The position numbers and the translations under genes are program-made. DNA of 64,000 nt from Moduliflexus sp964602655 (GTDB lineage Bacteria; Moduliflexota; Moduliflexia; Moduliflexales; Moduliflexaceae), in contig CAZRSF010000016.1 of assembly GCA_964602655.1 (NCBI GenBank), forward strand, positions 1 through 64,000. Reading direction: 5' to 3'. How positions within the stretch are numbered: position 1 is the first letter of the stretch; each line of letters begins with the position of its first letter. The notes under the pieces are model-generated. The model was not told where the DNA came from. It searched no databases and saw nothing but the letters and a program-made list of their open reading frames with translations. Below, in pieces: positions 62,419 through 64,000 of the stretch.

Positions 62419-63783
62419 ATGGCAGAACTTGGCGCGTCATGGCAATTAGCGGCAAAACAGGCGAAACATCCCGTTGTGGATGTAGAAGAGCCGAATTTAT
62501 TTCGGGACATGTTCCCGTATAGCGAAGTCCCCAAAACCATCTTTGACGGAGAAGTTGTGGATGTGAAGCCCGCGCCGGAAATCTGGATGACGGATACCAC
62601 CTTTCGCGATGGGCAGCAAGCGCGGACGCCGTTTACGGTGGAGCAAATCTCGAAACTCTATGATCTGATGCACCGACTGAGCGGGCCGAACGGCGTGATC
62701 CGGCAGAGCGAGTTTTTCATTTATTCCGCGCAGGATCGCGAAGCCCTCGAAGAGGTGCGCAACAAAGGCTATGCGTATCCTGAGCCGACGGCCTGGATTC
62801 GGGCGAACGCGCAGGATTTGGAATTGGTGAAGCAGGTCGGCATTCAGGAAACCGGCATGTTGACCTCGATATCCGATTATCATATTTTCTTGAAATTCCG
62901 CAAAACGCGGCGGCAGGTCTTGGATTCGTTTATGAGCGTGGTCAAGGCGGCGGCTGAACTTGGCTTGAAGACAATCCGCTGCCATTACGAAGATGTGACC
63001 CGTGCCGATTTCTGGGGAACGGTCGTGCCGTTTACCGAAGAACTGCTGACGTTCACGTCGCAGGCCGGGCTGCGGCTGAAAATCCGGTTGTGCGACACGA
63101 TGGGCTACGGCCTGCCGTATCCGGGCGTGGCGCTGCCGCGTTCCATTCAGAAAATGGTCTTTTACCTCCAGCGCGAATTCGGCATTCCGTCCGAAAATTT
63201 GGAATGGCACGGGCATAACGATTTTCACAAAGTGCATATCAATTCCGTGACCGCCTGGCTGTCCGGCATTGCCTCGGTGAACGGCGCGATTCTGAGCCTC
63301 GGCGAGCGCACCGGCAATTCGCCCATCGAAGCGTTGGCGGTGGAATACGCCTCGCTGACCGGCAGCACGAATGGCATGGATTTGTCGGCGATTACCGATA
63401 TTGCGAATTATATGCGAGAAATCGGCTATACCGTGCCGGGAAATTATCCGTTCTGCGGCGACCGCTTCAATGTGACGATGGCCGGGATTCATGCCGACGG
63501 CGTGATGAAAAATGAGGAGATTTACAATATTTTCGATACCGATAAAATCCTGAAACGTCCGCTCGGCGTCCACATCACGAACCGTTCCGGCATCGCCGGC
63601 GTCGGGTTCTGGGTGAACGAACAACTGCATCGGCGCGGATTGGCCGTGTTGGATAAGCGCGATCCCCGCGTGGCCGCGATGTTCGAATGGGTCGAAGCGC
63701 AATATGAATCCGGGCGCGAAACCGCGATTTCGCCGGAAGAAATGATGGCGCAGTTCAGACTGCATTTCCCGGAATTCGCATAA
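62419..63783 (+). CDS. HMGL-like carboxyltransferase, LeuA/Re-citrate-synthase-like
   Basis: A 454-residue protein, start at 62419 with GGAGGA eight bases upstream. The HMGL-type TIM barrel has the DTTFRDGQQA metal/substrate loop, RLCDTMGYG and EWHGHNDFHK (His-x-His metal ligand) and HADGVMKNEEI in the C-terminal region. It lacks the LeuA C-terminal regulatory domain. Homologues annotated 'isopropylmalate/homocitrate synthase' include Re-citrate synthase, which makes citrate in anaerobes such as Clostridium kluyveri, and from memory the wording is close. The exact substrate is not proven. Confidence 0.8.
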   Translation: MAELGASWQLAAKQAKHPVVDVEEPNLFRDMFPYSEVPKTIFDGEVVDVKPAPEIWMTDTTFRDGQQARTPFTVEQISKLYDLMHRLSGPNGVIRQSEFFIYSAQDREALEEVRNKGYAYPEPTAWIRANAQDLELVKQVGIQETGMLTSISDYHIFLKFRKTRRQVLDSFMSVVKAAAELGLKTIRCHYEDVTRADFWGTVVPFTEELLTFTSQAGLRLKIRLCDTMGYGLPYPGVALPRSIQKMVFYLQREFGIPSENLEWHGHNDFHKVHINSVTAWLSGIASVNGAILSLGERTGNSPIEALAVEYASLTGSTNGMDLSAITDIANYMREIGYTVPGNYPFCGDRFNVTMAGIHADGVMKNEEIYNIFDTDKILKRPLGVHITNRSGIAGVGFWVNEQLHRRGLAVLDKRDPRVAAMFEWVEAQYESGRETAISPEEMMAQFRLHFPEFA

Positions 63784-63849
63784 TGTCAGAGCGATCAGGG
63801 GCTGTTTCGGAGCGCGTCGCGAGATCGCGCTTCCCGAAACGGCCTGCTG

Positions 63850-64000
63850 ATGCGTATGTCCTCGATGAATACATCTGAAGAGTCCGCCACGCCGCCAGCC
63901 CAACCCGTTTTGGATACGCTCTTTGTCTATGGCACGTTGAACGATCCGTATGTGCGTCGTTTAGTGACTGGAGAAACCCTTCCTGTCAACGATGCGATTC
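63850..64000 (+). CDS. gamma-glutamylcyclotransferase-like protein (partial, cut by window end)
   Basis: From ATG 63850 the frame is open to the window end. After about 20 polar residues comes LFVYGTLNDPYVRRL, the VYGTL signature of the GGCT/AIG2-like fold. Only about 50 residues are visible. The start may also be at 63856 or 63865. Confidence 0.7.
   Translation, partial: MRMSSMNTSEESATPPAQPVLDTLFVYGTLNDPYVRRLVTGETLPVNDAI

Noticed and set aside
62497..63903. 468-residue minus-strand frame across the HMGL-like gene
   Set aside because: Antisense to a strongly conserved enzyme; no ribosome site or domain; His/Arg-rich shadow.

Overview
The window is a chromosomal stretch of roughly even base composition from a Gram-negative, probably anaerobic or facultative bacterium. 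I found no tRNA, rRNA or CRISPR array. Anaerobic-type cobalamin genes (cbiD/E/T/L), hybrid cluster protein, a hemerythrin-like protein, a CpoB-like periplasmic protein and a class A PBP support this. Eukaryotic-like Ser/Thr kinases, proline/threonine-rich linkers, a PEGA plus formylglycine-generating-enzyme protein and very many intergenic palindromes are reminiscent of signalling-rich uncultured lineages such as candidate phylum KSB3 (Moduliflexota). That last placement is a guess from style, not a demonstrated affiliation.

Layout. 0.1-2.3 kb: a SAM methyltransferase and an SGNH-hydrolase-like membrane protein. 2.4-7.7 kb (minus strand): hemerythrin, hybrid cluster protein, an iron-sulfur protein, a TetR regulator and an MFS transporter. 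A matching 20-bp palindrome lies in front of both tetR and the iron-sulfur/hcp unit. 8.8-16 kb: Lon, CpoB-like, Nudix, several hypotheticals and a metallo-beta-lactamase-fold hydrolase. 16.5-18.6 kb: an H-NOX sensor followed by a GAF/sigma-54 activator, which together with hcp gives a nitric-oxide theme. 18.6-21.4 kb: a thioredoxin-TPR protein and an SDR with a zinc-ribbon N-terminus.

21.8-25.5 kb: an uncharacterised three-gene unit (glycine-zipper protein, unknown protein, Ycf46-like AAA+ ATPase). 25.7-31.6 kb: a DUF4160/DUF2442 pair, the fused CobA-HemD, HemB, a VapBC pair, a PHP phosphoesterase and a DUF554 membrane protein. 31.65-34.58 kb: a distinctly AT-rich island encoding a zinc-ribbon-repeat protein with an embedded nuclease fold, and a DUF3644 protein with an Rx4H (HEPN-like) motif. 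34.7-40.9 kb: a VapBC pair, an AddA-like helicase-nuclease carrying an in-frame palindromic insertion, and a metallophosphoesterase. 41.1-46.3 kb (minus): a long PEGA/FGE gene split by one in-frame TGA, another VapBC pair and a Ser/Thr kinase with a DUF4384 tail.

46.5-52.9 kb (minus): the cobalamin operon cbiD-(Rpn-like nuclease)-cbiE-cbiT-cbiL running into a class A PBP. 53.1-56.6 kb: a restriction-modification island with two endonucleases (NotI-like and BglII/BstYI-like) and two methyltransferases. 56.7-64 kb: a family 4 glycosyltransferase, two tandem paralogous kinases with an unusual catalytic loop, a HAD hydrolase, an HMGL-like carboxyltransferase (possibly Re-citrate synthase-like) and the start of a gamma-glutamylcyclotransferase-like gene cut by the window end.

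The recurring feature is the density of palindromic repeats. At least six families sit between genes, and in three places (inside the AddA-like gene, at the end of cobA-hemD and over the cpoB stop codon) they overlap coding sequence. The best candidates for undescribed biology are the AT-rich zinc-ribbon nuclease/DUF3644 island and the glycine-zipper/AAA+ unit.
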